Part shown: positions 47,912 to 56,849 of the stretch, piece after piece | Layout: every line of letters starts with the position of its first letter | Numbering within the stretch: position 1 is the first letter of the stretch | NCBI GenBank assembly: GCA_020639255.1 | Contig: JACKGZ010000004.1 | Span: 310,001-374,000 of the forward strand | Source of the DNA: Phycisphaera sp. | GTDB taxonomy: Bacteria; Planctomycetota; Phycisphaerae; Phycisphaerales; UBA1924 | DNA: 64,000 nucleotides | Direction: 5' to 3' | Translations under genes and position numbers: made by a program | The notes under the pieces: generated by a model | Seen by the model: the letters and a program-made list of their open reading frames with translations, nothing else | What the model was told of the DNA's origin: nothing | The model's database searches: none

Positions 47912-49189
47912 ATGGACGAACGCCGGGCAACGGTCATGGGCCTCGGTTCCTTCGGCGGCGGGGCCGGCGCGGTCCGCCACCTTTGTGCGCTCGGCTGCGA
48001 CGTCCTCGTCACCGACATGGCCCCCGCCGAGAAGCTCACGTCCTCGCTCGAAGCGATCCGCGATCTCGTCGACTCGGGCGCGGTCACGCTTCGCCTCGGC
48101 GAGCACAACGTGAGCGACTTTACGACGTGCGACCTGCTCGTCGCAAACCCGGCGGTAAAGCTGCCCTGGGAGAATCGGTTCGTGCGCGCGGCACAGGCCG
48201 CCGGCGTGCGCGTGACGACGGAGATCGGACTCGTCATCGACGCCCTCCCCGAATCCTGCAAAGTCGTCGCTGTGACGGGCTCGTCGGGCAAAAGCACCAC
48301 CAGCGCGATGATCCACGCGGGGCTGAAATCCGCGGGCGTAAACGCCCTGCTCGGTGGCAACATCGGCGGGAGCCTGCTCGGCCAAGACATCACCGAAAAC
48401 GCAACGGTCGTCCTCGAACTCTCCAGCGCCATGCTCTGGTGGCTCGCCCAGCCCGGATGCACCGAACGCACCCGATTCCTCGACGTCGCCCTCATCACCA
48501 ACATCACCCCCAACCACGTCGATTGGCACGGCTCCGTCGAGCACTACACCCAGAGCAAACTCAATATCGCGCAGATGCTCAAAGATTCGGGCATGCTCCT
48601 CGTCGGACCGAATGTCGACACCGACCACGAACGTGCGCAGAGACTTGAACTTATCACATCACTCCCGGAACTGGCGACACCCGGTGCGCACAACCGCGTC
48701 AACGCCTCGGCTGCCCTCGCCGCGTGCGAAGCACTCGGCGTCGATCGCGAACGGACCCTCGCGAGCATCGCCGAGTTCGCGGGCCTCCCCCACCGCCTCG
48801 AACTCGTGCGCACGCACAAGGGCGTCCGCTGGTACAACGACAGCAAATCAACCACACCCGAAGCCACGCGACTCGCGCTCGAAGCGCTGCGCCCGGCTCG
48901 CGTGCACCTCATCGTGGGCGGGAGCGACAAGGGCGTGGACCTTGCGCCCATCGCCGACCTTGTGCGCCAGAGTGCAGCTCTCTACTGCATCGGGCAGACC
49001 GGTGAAACGATCGCCAGGCTCGCGGGCATCGAGCCGGTTGGCACGCTTTCTGAAGCAGTGCGGCTCGCCGCGAGCAATGCCAAGGAAGGCGAAGCTGTCG
49101 TCCTGAGCCCCGGGTGCGCGTCGTTCGATCAGTTCCGCAGCTTCGAGGACCGCGGGAACCAGTTCCGCGATCTGGTACACTCGCTTTGA
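47912..49189 (+). CDS. murD: UDP-N-acetylmuramoyl-L-alanine--D-glutamate ligase
   Basis: MurD adds D-glutamate to the peptidoglycan precursor in the cytoplasm. The 425-residue protein shows the ATP loop VTGSSGKSTTSA near 122, NITPNHVDWHGSVEHY, the linker PGAHNRVNASAALAA, YNDSKSTTPEAT, and the C-terminal LSPGCASFDQFRSFEDRGNQF. TAGAGT (47901-47906) ends five bases before the ATG, so the mRNA is probably leaderless. No other mur genes adjoin it; the stop overlaps the next start (TGATG). The presence of MurD supports a peptidoglycan wall. Confidence 0.95.
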   Translation: MDERRATVMGLGSFGGGAGAVRHLCALGCDVLVTDMAPAEKLTSSLEAIRDLVDSGAVTLRLGEHNVSDFTTCDLLVANPAVKLPWENRFVRAAQAAGVRVTTEIGLVIDALPESCKVVAVTGSSGKSTTSAMIHAGLKSAGVNALLGGNIGGSLLGQDITENATVVLELSSAMLWWLAQPGCTERTRFLDVALITNITPNHVDWHGSVEHYTQSKLNIAQMLKDSGMLLVGPNVDTDHERAQRLELITSLPELATPGAHNRVNASAALAACEALGVDRERTLASIAEFAGLPHRLELVRTHKGVRWYNDSKSTTPEATRLALEALRPARVHLIVGGSDKGVDLAPIADLVRQSAALYCIGQTGETIARLAGIEPVGTLSEAVRLAASNAKEGEAVVLSPGCASFDQFRSFEDRGNQFRDLVHSL

Positions 49190-49941
49190 TGATCACCGCG
49201 ATCGCTGCCGCAGTTCTCGCCCTCCTCCAGCCCGAGCCCGAAACCGAGCGCACCGGACGCGTTGAGCCCTTTCCCGGCATCGTCGTTGACTATGACGCCA
49301 AGGCGGTCGAGGTGTCGGGCTTCGTCCCGATCGACGCGCACCAGGAATCCACACCCGACGTCATGCTCGAACTCATCGCCGAAGCCCACGGCGTGCGCGA
49401 CTTCGAGGCGCTCATCAGGCTCAACGCGGAGGCGAGACAGGTCCACGCGGCCCTATTGCTGCTCGGGCTCGAACCGGGCTCGCCCGGGTACATCGAGGTC
49501 GTTGGCGCGGACGAGCCGCTCAAACGCGTCGACCCGACCGGGCCCGAACTCTCGGTTCGTTTCCGCTACGAGAAAGAAGGCAAAACCGTCATCGAAAACC
49601 CCGCGACCTGGATCAAGAACTCCGAGACGGGCGAGCTGTTCAGTGAGCGCAACCCCCGCTTCTACTTCGGCGGCTCGTCCATGCGCACGTTCGCGGGTGA
49701 GGAGTGGTACATGGCCCGCGCCGAGGGCACCGTCGTCGGGCTCTGCACGTTCGGCACAGAACTCGGCGGCACCGAGACCGTCGGGTGCACGCCCGTTCTC
49801 AGCCCGCACTCGGACATGGGCGACCCGGTCTGGTTCGCCGTCAACGACCGCATCCCGAAGTTCGGCACGGAGATGACGCTTGTGCTGACTGCTGTCGAGA
49901 AGAAACCGGAATCACCGGTTAGCGATTCAGACGCAGAGTGA
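49189..49941 (+). CDS. YdjY-like domain protein, probably exported
   Basis: This 250-residue protein has a short hydrophobic N-terminus (MITAIAAAVLALL) that may be a signal peptide. The segment KAVEVSGFVPIDA, then QVHAALLLLGLEPGSPG, resembles the YdjY domain family, which is uncharacterised; the match is by eye. The ATG overlaps the murD stop by one base, and TACACT lies seven bases upstream inside murD, so it may have its own leaderless transcript. Its 3' end overlaps the convergent protease gene by 23 bases. Confidence 0.6.
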   Translation: MITAIAAAVLALLQPEPETERTGRVEPFPGIVVDYDAKAVEVSGFVPIDAHQESTPDVMLELIAEAHGVRDFEALIRLNAEARQVHAALLLLGLEPGSPGYIEVVGADEPLKRVDPTGPELSVRFRYEKEGKTVIENPATWIKNSETGELFSERNPRFYFGGSSMRTFAGEEWYMARAEGTVVGLCTFGTELGGTETVGCTPVLSPHSDMGDPVWFAVNDRIPKFGTEMTLVLTAVEKKPESPVSDSDAE

Positions 49942-51343
49942 GCGTCTGGTGGATGCCGTCCTCGTCGATGAGTTCGAACTCCACGGGTTCACCGTAGACA
50001 AATTCTGCGCGACCGAGAGCTGCGTAAGCCGCGAGGCGGTCGATCACATCTTCGCCGTTGATCTTGATGAGTTCTTGACCGGGCACGAACCCGGCGCGAG
50101 CCGCAGCAGATCGCCTCGTGACACGCGCGATGTACAAGCCCCCGCCGTCGCGGTATTCGTTGATCATGAGCCCGGCCTCGTTCTGGAGCAGCGGCTCGAT
50201 GCTCGCGGCGAAGAGGTCGTCCTCCGGATACTCGGTGAGCGCGACCTGGAAATCGATCGGCTCGCCGTCACGCCAGACGGTGACATCGATCAACGAGTCG
50301 GGCTTGGCGGTCGAAACGATCGAGCGGAGTTGGTGCCACTTCGTGATTCGGTTGCCGTCGATCTCGGAGATGATGTCGTTCTCGTGGATGCCGGCACGGT
50401 CAGCGGCCTGCCCAGGCGTCACACCTCCGACAAGGATGCCCTGGCCGTGGAAGTTGCCCTCTCGATCCTTGATCGGGATCTCCGCGGCGATGTTCCCGCC
50501 ACCGCGGATGCCGAGCAATCCGCGACGCACCTGGCCCGTCTCGATGATCTGGTCCACCACGCTCTCGATCACCGCAAGCGGGATGGCGAAGCTGATGCCC
50601 GCGCTCTGGCCCTCGCGGTCACCCGAGCTGTTGCGCCCGGTCGCGATGGCGACGTTCATGCCCACAACCTTGCCGTGGATGTCGACCAGAGGCCCGCCCG
50701 AGTTGCCGGGGTTCACCGCGGCGTCGGTCTGGATGTAATTCGTAAAGGTGTTGCCGGACCCGCGCGTCTCGGGGTTGCGCCCGAGACCCGAGATGATGCC
50801 CTCGCTCATCGAGAACTTGAAGTTGAACGGCGAGCCGAAGGCGAAGACCCGCTCGCCGACACCAACGCGATCGCCCGTCGCCCGACGCATCGGGATCAGC
50901 CCGACGCCCGGGTCAATCTTGACGATCGCGATGTCGGTGAACGAATCCGACGCCACGAGCTTGCCCATCATTGTCCGGCCGTCGGCGAATTCGATGCGGA
51001 TCACATCGGCTCGGCTCACGACGTGCGCATTGGTGACGATGTGCCCCTCGGTGTCGTAGACCCAGCCCGCGCCGGATGAGCCCATGCTGCGGTCGGTTTC
51101 CGTGTCGCTGATGTTCACCTCGATGTGCACGATCGAGGGCTCGACGGATGTCGAGATGTTCGAGATGGCGCGATCGATGCGAGAGAGAATGTCGTCGGAG
51201 TCGAGCGACTGGCGCGCGAGGAGCACCTCGGCGGTTGTGCTCGCGAAGATCATCTGTCGCACCGCAGCGGGGCCAGCGAACAGCACCGCAGCGGCTGCGA
51301 GAAACACAACGAGCGCCGGGCCGATCGCGACAAACTTCCGCAT
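49919..51343 (-). CDS. DegP/HtrA-like serine protease with PDZ domains
   Basis: This 474-residue envelope protease has an N-terminal signal-anchor (residues 5-24) and a trypsin-like domain with H107 (TNAHVV), D137 (FTDIAIVKID) and S215 (NPGNSGGPLV). A first PDZ domain follows (VTPGQAADRAGIHENDIISEIDG region), then a second, less typical one (ARAGFVPGQELIKINGED). Such proteases degrade misfolded periplasmic proteins. GGGAG precedes the ATG at 51343. It resembles HtrA more than a site-2-linked DegS because of the two PDZ domains. Confidence 0.92.
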   Translation of the reverse strand: MRKFVAIGPALVVFLAAAAVLFAGPAAVRQMIFASTTAEVLLARQSLDSDDILSRIDRAISNISTSVEPSIVHIEVNISDTETDRSMGSSGAGWVYDTEGHIVTNAHVVSRADVIRIEFADGRTMMGKLVASDSFTDIAIVKIDPGVGLIPMRRATGDRVGVGERVFAFGSPFNFKFSMSEGIISGLGRNPETRGSGNTFTNYIQTDAAVNPGNSGGPLVDIHGKVVGMNVAIATGRNSSGDREGQSAGISFAIPLAVIESVVDQIIETGQVRRGLLGIRGGGNIAAEIPIKDREGNFHGQGILVGGVTPGQAADRAGIHENDIISEIDGNRITKWHQLRSIVSTAKPDSLIDVTVWRDGEPIDFQVALTEYPEDDLFAASIEPLLQNEAGLMINEYRDGGGLYIARVTRRSAAARAGFVPGQELIKINGEDVIDRLAAYAALGRAEFVYGEPVEFELIDEDGIHQTLTLRLNR

Positions 51344-51619
51344 GGAGACTCCCTCCACCGCCCGAGCCGCCCCGCAGCGACCCGGCACGCTCTCTGTCTA
51401 CCGGCGGGGCCTTCATCGGCTTCCACCACGACACCGATCGCCTGTCAAAGCATCGGTTCCTGACAGGATTCGCCCGATCCTGCGATCCGGTTGCGAACCC
51501 ACACCGAACGACCCCGCCCGGCTGATCCGCGCCATCGGCGCGTGCGGTCAGTCTATCGGACCGAGCCCGGCACGCCAGAGACGACATCCGGATCGGTGGG
51601 GTCAGATCAGACTCATGAC

Positions 51620-52540
51620 CTATTGGCTGTAGAAACGGTCCACCTCGCCGTCACGCATCGTGTAGCCCTTGCCCCCGATGTCGCGGTGTGAAACACGCTT
51701 CACCCAGTCCGCCGCGGCCTTCTGGTACTCGACACCCAGCGACGCCGACCGCTCGGCAAACCTCGGCGGGGCGTCGGTCATTCCAAGAAGATCCTGCACC
51801 ACCAGGATCTGACCATGACACGCAGGCCCGGCGCCGATCCCGATCATGGGAACACGCGTCTCACGGAGCACACATTCGGTCACCTCCGGCGGCACCGCCT
51901 CGATCAGGAGCAAGACCGCGCCGGCCTGCTCGAGTGCGATGGCGTCGGCGACGATCTGCTCGGCTTCCTTCGCCACACGACCGGCTGAGCCGTACCCGCC
52001 CGCGAGCGCCGCCGTCGAAGGGCGCGCCCCGACGTGCGCACACACCGGGATCCCCGCCCGCGTCATGCGATCCACAAGCGGCGCGAACGTTTCGTCCACT
52101 TCGAGCTTCACGCAGTCGGCCCGGCCCTCGACCATGAATCGGCCGGCGTTCACCATCGCTTCGTCGGCGCTCGCCTGGTAGCTCATGAAGGGCATGTCGG
52201 CCATCACAAACGCGTTGGCTGCGCCGCGACGAACCGCAGCGGTCAGGATGATCGAGAAATCCAGCGGCATGTCGATCGTGCGATCGAAACCCAGGATGAC
52301 TTCAGCGCCGCTGTCACCGACGAGCAGCACGGGCACGCCCGCGCGCTCGAGCCAGCGCGCGGTCGTCGCGTCGTAAGCCGTCAGGCAGGCGAAGGGCTCG
52401 CCCGCCTCGGCCCACTTGCGGAGCGTGCGGAGCGTCACGCGCTTCGTGAGCGCCTCGCCGAGTTCGCCCCCGGATTTCGGTTCGGATCCCACGGCTTTGA
52501 CCTCAACGGGAGTGCGACCTTCGGTCGATGTCCGGTTCAT
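51620..52540 (-). CDS. panB: 3-methyl-2-oxobutanoate hydroxymethyltransferase
   Basis: PanB makes ketopantoate from ketoisovalerate and methylene-tetrahydrofolate for pantothenate and CoA. The 306-residue protein has the TIM-barrel motifs CLTAYDATTA, VGDSGAEVILGFDRT (metal-binding VGDS), ADMPFMSY, VKLEVDE and GIGAGPACHGQILVVQDLLGM. An N-terminal extension of about 30 residues precedes the family core. TAGGAT (minus strand, 52546-52551) ends five bases before the ATG. That box overlaps the -10 of the divergent gene. Confidence 0.93.
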   Translation of the reverse strand: MNRTSTEGRTPVEVKAVGSEPKSGGELGEALTKRVTLRTLRKWAEAGEPFACLTAYDATTARWLERAGVPVLLVGDSGAEVILGFDRTIDMPLDFSIILTAAVRRGAANAFVMADMPFMSYQASADEAMVNAGRFMVEGRADCVKLEVDETFAPLVDRMTRAGIPVCAHVGARPSTAALAGGYGSAGRVAKEAEQIVADAIALEQAGAVLLLIEAVPPEVTECVLRETRVPMIGIGAGPACHGQILVVQDLLGMTDAPPRFAERSASLGVEYQKAAADWVKRVSHRDIGGKGYTMRDGEVDRFYSQ

Positions 52541-52544
52541 CGCC

Positions 52545-52551
52545 TATCCTA
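52545..52551. promoter_or_regulatory. overlapping divergent -10 boxes of panB and its neighbour
   Basis: TATCCTA reads TATCCT on the plus strand (six bases before GTG 52557) and TAGGAT on the minus strand (five bases before the panB ATG). The two start codons are only 16 bases apart, so the two leaderless transcripts would compete. Confidence 0.5.
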
Positions 52552-52556
52552 GGGGA

Positions 52557-53153
52557 GTGACGCAGCCGACGCTCCGACTGACCGCCACCGGCAAGGACGC
52601 CGACACCGGCACCAATACAAAGCTCCGCGAAACGACCCCGAGCGAGCAAACGGCCGTCGTCCGCCGATTCTCAGCGTTCATGCGTAAGCCACCGAGCGAC
52701 ATTCGCGGCAACCAGCTCCGAGTGCTCGACTTCTCCCCGATTGACCTTCCCACGGCTGGTCTCTTCATCGACCTTGGAATCGGCGTTCATGTCACCCGGC
52801 TCGTCGAGTCCGCTGTCGCGGGCGAGTTGCTCCGCGAACGCGATCCCGACGCCGAGGTGTTCGAGTGCACGCTCGATCGGCTCTTGTCCGAGAGCGATCA
52901 GCCGTTCGACATCGTGCACACCTCGCTCATGCTCGGCGCACGCAGGGAACTCCCGCTCATGACCGGGCTCACGCAGCTCGGGCGGCTCGCGTCGTTCGGG
53001 TTCGTCTGGACGGACCGCGTCAGGCAGACGGTGCCGGTGAAAGCCAAACGCGTCCGAGACCTCGCGGGCCGCGTGGATCTCGGGTTCTGTGCGCACAAGA
53101 AACCCATCGGCTCGCCGATCTTCACGCTCGCGGGCTGGCGGCCTTCGCTCTAG
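52557..53153 (+). CDS. hypothetical protein, possibly methyltransferase-like
   Basis: This 198-residue protein has no family I recognise firmly. The centre reads GLFIDLGIGVHVTRLVE, then EVFECTLDRLL and PFDIVHTSLML, which loosely resembles strands of a class I methyltransferase; motif I is not clear. The GTG start is supported by TATCCT six bases upstream. Its stop shares the four bases CTAG with the convergent oxidase stop. Confidence 0.5.
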   Translation: MTQPTLRLTATGKDADTGTNTKLRETTPSEQTAVVRRFSAFMRKPPSDIRGNQLRVLDFSPIDLPTAGLFIDLGIGVHVTRLVESAVAGELLRERDPDAEVFECTLDRLLSESDQPFDIVHTSLMLGARRELPLMTGLTQLGRLASFGFVWTDRVRQTVPVKAKRVRDLAGRVDLGFCAHKKPIGSPIFTLAGWRPSL

Positions 53154-54139
53154 CTGAACCTTGCGCGGTGGCGTTCGAGGATCCGCCTGAACGGATCGTC
53201 CGTCTCGGGCGGCTCGGTCTCACCCGGCTCGAAGCACCCGCCCAGCACCAGTGCTCCCTGACGCGGGAACATGTACCGGTAGCCGTCGTGATAGATGTAC
53301 GCCAGCTCCTGCGGCTGCATGTGCACGAGCAATCCACGCGCCGGGTACATGGACTCATCCCCGAAGAGCCGCCGGCTGCCCATCGCAAGGCAATTCACAA
53401 CGACAGATTCACCGAGCGCTGTCACGTCGTTGATCGAGCCGAAGCTCCTCGTCACACGCTCGCCGCCGAGGCGATCGATGTCATCGACGAGCTCAGCAAG
53501 GAACCTCGGCGTATCGATGAAAAGCGTGCGGAATACGCGCCCCTCGCCGAGCCCGGGCACGTCGGGGTCGCTCGCGTCCATCGGCCTTGGCGGCGTGATC
53601 GCGCCGGACTCGAAGTACTCCGGATGATCCTCGGTGTCGATCGGTTCGTACACGTCGTACTCGTTCACGCCCCACCGGGCCGCGTCCATCGCTTTGAAGA
53701 GCTCGTGCGATCGGCGGAGCAGCGCATTGAACCGGTCCCGCGCGGGCCCGGGCTCCGGGAAGTCGATCCCTGTCGGGAGCCAGAGCGCACCCGCGATGTT
53801 GCTCACCGTCTCGAGCGCGTAAGTTTCGGCGTACACACGCACGCCGTAGCCCGCCCGCAGGAGCGCCAGCGCCGAGGTCAGCCCCGTCACCCCCCCACCG
53901 AGCACCGCGACCGAATCGCCCGGCTTTGCAGCCACCGAGACCAGACGCACAACCTCCTCGGCGCCCCCCGGCCCGAGCGTCACGCCGCAGCCGCCGTGGC
54001 CGTAGTTGTGCACGATCGGCTTGCCCGCGATTTCGTCGCGTTCGAGGCGCAGCCCGCCCTTTCGGCATGGACGGATGCCGCAGACGAAGCGGAGGATCTT
54101 CTCGTCAGAAAGGTCCGGGGCTGGGAGTGTGGTCTTCAC
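53150..54139 (-). CDS. circularly permuted D-amino-acid oxidase-like flavoprotein
   Basis: This 329-residue protein contains all the hallmarks of D-amino-acid/D-aspartate oxidase, but in rotated order. Residues 15-68 hold what is normally the C-terminus: GIRPCRKGG with the substrate-carboxylate arginine, and VHNYGHGGCGVTLG. The FAD Rossmann motif VAVLGGGVTGL (G81-x-G83-x2-G86) comes only then, followed by the middle of the family. The chain ends at YMFPRQGALVLGGCFEPG and RRILERHRARFS, exactly where GIRP would normally follow. A stop codon eight codons upstream of the GTG rules out a hidden ordinary N-terminus. TAGCGT lies five bases before the GTG. Confidence 0.85.
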   Translation of the reverse strand: MKTTLPAPDLSDEKILRFVCGIRPCRKGGLRLERDEIAGKPIVHNYGHGGCGVTLGPGGAEEVVRLVSVAAKPGDSVAVLGGGVTGLTSALALLRAGYGVRVYAETYALETVSNIAGALWLPTGIDFPEPGPARDRFNALLRRSHELFKAMDAARWGVNEYDVYEPIDTEDHPEYFESGAITPPRPMDASDPDVPGLGEGRVFRTLFIDTPRFLAELVDDIDRLGGERVTRSFGSINDVTALGESVVVNCLAMGSRRLFGDESMYPARGLLVHMQPQELAYIYHDGYRYMFPRQGALVLGGCFEPGETEPPETDDPFRRILERHRARFS

Positions 54140-54315
54140 GCGGTACGCTAGGACAGGATCTCAACTCAATTCCTTCTCATCTACGGCACCTATGTCATGG
54201 TGCGGCCACGATCCCGCAACAGATCCCGGATTGAGCGGATCACAGCGGCATCTTGCTCCTTTCTCCGGGTCCGATCGGAGTGTACCCCTTGCGCGGGCCG
54301 ATACACTCTGGCCCC

Positions 54316-54861
54316 ATGAGCGACGAGCAGACGCAAAGCGATCAGGCCCCCGCCAAGCCGAGCCCGGCCCAGATCCGGCAGATGCTCGCGAGCCTCCCAC
54401 GCATCAAGACGAGCCTCACAACCGAGGACGTCCTCAAGCGAGCAGCGCGACAAAGCGAGCGCGGCAAGCTGCCCGGCTTCAAACCGCGCCCCGAGGGCGG
54501 CCTGTTCGAGTGCGCCGCCTTCGGCAACCCGTTCGACTACCGACTCGTCGCCACGCACGAATCGGGCGAGGTGCGATTCGCGGCCAAACTGAAGGCCAAG
54601 TCCCCAGCGATCTTCTGGGGCGTGATGGCCTTCACCGTCTGGCCCGGCGTGATCTTCACCGACTCGCTCCTCAACACCTGGTTCGGCTGGTACCCCAACC
54701 AGACCTGGATCACCTACGCCTGGTACCTGCCGCTGACGCTCCTGCCGCTGCCGTGGCTGCACAAGTCCGTGATGAACAAAACGCGCACCGCGGCCCTCGT
54801 CCACGCCCACGAGCAGATCCACCGCCTCGCCGGCGCTCTGGACGGCGAAGTCGTCGAGTAA
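54316..54861 (+). CDS. hypothetical membrane protein
   Basis: I do not recognise this 181-residue protein. It has a soluble N-terminal half of about 100 residues with Lys-rich helices (KTSLTTEDVLKRAARQSER, FECAAFGNPFDY) and two membrane segments (IFWGVMAFTVWPGVIF and YAWYLPLTLLPLPWL) near residues 99-150. A short cytoplasmic tail follows, with HAHEQIHRL. TACACT ends eight bases before the ATG at 54316, suggesting a leaderless mRNA. A terminator follows. Confidence 0.6.
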   Translation: MSDEQTQSDQAPAKPSPAQIRQMLASLPRIKTSLTTEDVLKRAARQSERGKLPGFKPRPEGGLFECAAFGNPFDYRLVATHESGEVRFAAKLKAKSPAIFWGVMAFTVWPGVIFTDSLLNTWFGWYPNQTWITYAWYLPLTLLPLPWLHKSVMNKTRTAALVHAHEQIHRLAGALDGEVVE

Positions 54862-54874
54862 ACCCAAAATGAAA

Positions 54875-54902
54875 CGCGGCCGAGCCCGAAGGCCCGGCCG
54901 CG
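54875..54902. terminator. bidirectional terminator
   Basis: An 8-bp stem (CGCGGCCG with CGGCCGCG) with inner pairing of GCC and GGC lies between the membrane-protein gene and the convergent symporter gene. It is flanked by AAAATGAAA on one side, giving a T-rich tail for the minus strand. Confidence 0.65.
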
Positions 54903-54924
54903 ATCATTCAGGTGTTTGCGATCA

Positions 54925-56748
54925 TCACTCGACGTCGTGGCCTTCGACCACATCGACGATGGGCGGTGCCTCGTGCGGCTGATCCTCGCCAGCCTTCATC
55001 CGCTTGAAGTAGCTGCGGAACGCCTTCATCGCCTGGCTGCCGAAGATCAGCATGATCGGGATGTTGGCCCAGAGCATGACGCCCGTACCGAGCGCGGTGA
55101 GCGAGTCGAGCTGCGCATCGGTCTGGATGAAGCCGTACGCCGCAACCACGATCGCCACGCAGTAGATGATCTTGTAAACGAAGCTGACCATCTTGCTCTC
55201 GCCGAAGACGAAGACCACGCCCTGCTCGCCGTAGTAAGACCACGAGATCATGGTCGAGATCGCAAAGAGCCAGGCCGCGAGCGTCACAAGATATTTGCCG
55301 AGGCCCGGGATCGCGGTGTCGAACGCGTATCCGGTCAGCGAGGGCCCGGGATAATCCACATACAGATCGGCACCGCCGTTCGTGATAACCGGTGTCTCGG
55401 ATGACGCAAACGCGCTGCCGGTTGTCGTGGGCCACTCGACGCGAACGCGGTCGCCGTTCTGATCGACCACAGCGGTTCCGGTCACTTTGTGCAGCTTCAG
55501 ACCCGAGTTGCCGTTGATGTGCGCCTCGACGATGACGAACACCGTCTCACCGCCGCGGAACTTGCCGGAAATCTTGGCGGCATCTTCCGACCGCTCGGGA
55601 AGCGACGAATACCCGGGCTCCATGCCGACCTGCGAGATCGTCCAGAGCGGGACACCGTCGCCGTTGAGATCCTGCTCGCCGTTGCCGTCGGCATCGAGCG
55701 CGACGGCACGCAGGGGCTGGACGAAATTCGCCTCGGGGCCGCGGTTCCAAGCGCCCGACGACAGGATCACGAGGGCGGTCAGCGTGCAAACCACGATGGT
55801 GTCGATGAACGGCTCGAGGCCCGCGACCACACCCTCGCGCACGGGCTCGTCGGTCTTGGCCGCCGAGTGAGCGATCGGGCTGGAACCCTGGCCCGATTCC
55901 GAGCTGAACAGCGCCCGCTTCATGCCCCAGAGCAGCGCATAGCCCGCGGTGCCGCCGAGGAACGCGCCCTCGGCCTTAGACGGGCTGAACGCCTCGACCA
56001 CAATCAGCTTGAGCAGGTCGGGGATCTGCCCGATGTTCATGAGGATGACCACGACGGCCGCGATGAAGTACATGCCGCACATCAGCGGCACGATCCGGCC
56101 GGCCACCGCGCCGATGCGCTTGATGCCGCCGAGGATCACCATGCCGACGAGGAGCGCCAGGATGATGCCCGTCACGACCGAGGGAACCTGGAAATAGTTC
56201 TCGGTGATCTCGCCGACGGACCAAGCCTGGAACATGTTGCCGCCGGTGATCGTCGAGATCAGCAGCGTGACGACGAAGATGCCGCCGATCGCCGAACCGA
56301 GCGCGCCGAGCCCCATCTTCTCCATGCCCTTCTTGACGACGAACATCGGGCCGCCGTGGGGGTTCTCGGGGTCATCGGTGTTGCGGTAGAGCATGGACTG
56401 GGTGACCTCGGTCATCTTGAGCGCCATGCCGAACAGACCGACCATCCACATCCAGAAGACCGCGCCGGGCCCGCCGAGCGCGACAGCCGTGCCCACGCCC
56501 GCGATGTTGCCGAGGCCGACCGTCGCCGAGAGAGCAGCCGACAGCGCCTGGAAGTGGTTGATCGCGCCGGGGTCGTTCTTGTCGTCGTACTTGCCTCGGA
56601 CCACAGATACGCCGTGGGTCAGCGCTCTGAACTGCCCCAGGCCCGACCATATTGTGAACAGGACGCCGACTCCGAGCACGACATAGAGCACGTAGTTGTG
56701 CCAGATAATGCCGTTGAGAGTGTCAAGAAATCCCCAGAGACTGTCCAT
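54925..56748 (-). CDS. AGCS family sodium:alanine/glycine symporter with large insertion
   Basis: This 607-residue inner-membrane protein belongs to the alanine/glycine:cation symporters. Family motifs are LSATVGLGNIAGVGTAVALGGPGAVFWMW-type (core GLGNIAGVGTA), EVTQSMLYR, WGMKRALFSSESGQGSSPIAHSAAKT, and WSYYGEQ. An insertion of about 140 residues (roughly 335-480) interrupts the usual helix order; it contains an EF-hand-like DADGNGEQDLNGDG and beta-rich sequence and should lie outside the inner membrane. Typical members are 450-550 residues. AGAAGGA precedes the ATG at 56748. The substrate is inferred from the family. Confidence 0.88.
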   Translation of the reverse strand: MDSLWGFLDTLNGIIWHNYVLYVVLGVGVLFTIWSGLGQFRALTHGVSVVRGKYDDKNDPGAINHFQALSAALSATVGLGNIAGVGTAVALGGPGAVFWMWMVGLFGMALKMTEVTQSMLYRNTDDPENPHGGPMFVVKKGMEKMGLGALGSAIGGIFVVTLLISTITGGNMFQAWSVGEITENYFQVPSVVTGIILALLVGMVILGGIKRIGAVAGRIVPLMCGMYFIAAVVVILMNIGQIPDLLKLIVVEAFSPSKAEGAFLGGTAGYALLWGMKRALFSSESGQGSSPIAHSAAKTDEPVREGVVAGLEPFIDTIVVCTLTALVILSSGAWNRGPEANFVQPLRAVALDADGNGEQDLNGDGVPLWTISQVGMEPGYSSLPERSEDAAKISGKFRGGETVFVIVEAHINGNSGLKLHKVTGTAVVDQNGDRVRVEWPTTTGSAFASSETPVITNGGADLYVDYPGPSLTGYAFDTAIPGLGKYLVTLAAWLFAISTMISWSYYGEQGVVFVFGESKMVSFVYKIIYCVAIVVAAYGFIQTDAQLDSLTALGTGVMLWANIPIMLIFGSQAMKAFRSYFKRMKAGEDQPHEAPPIVDVVEGHDVE

Positions 56749-56849
56749 GCATCGATTCCTTCTGAATGTGTGAAGAGCCCGTGAGGCCCGGCATGATGAC
56801 GCAAAGTCCCGCCGCGTGCAACACACGAGCACTCAGATACCCTGTCTGC

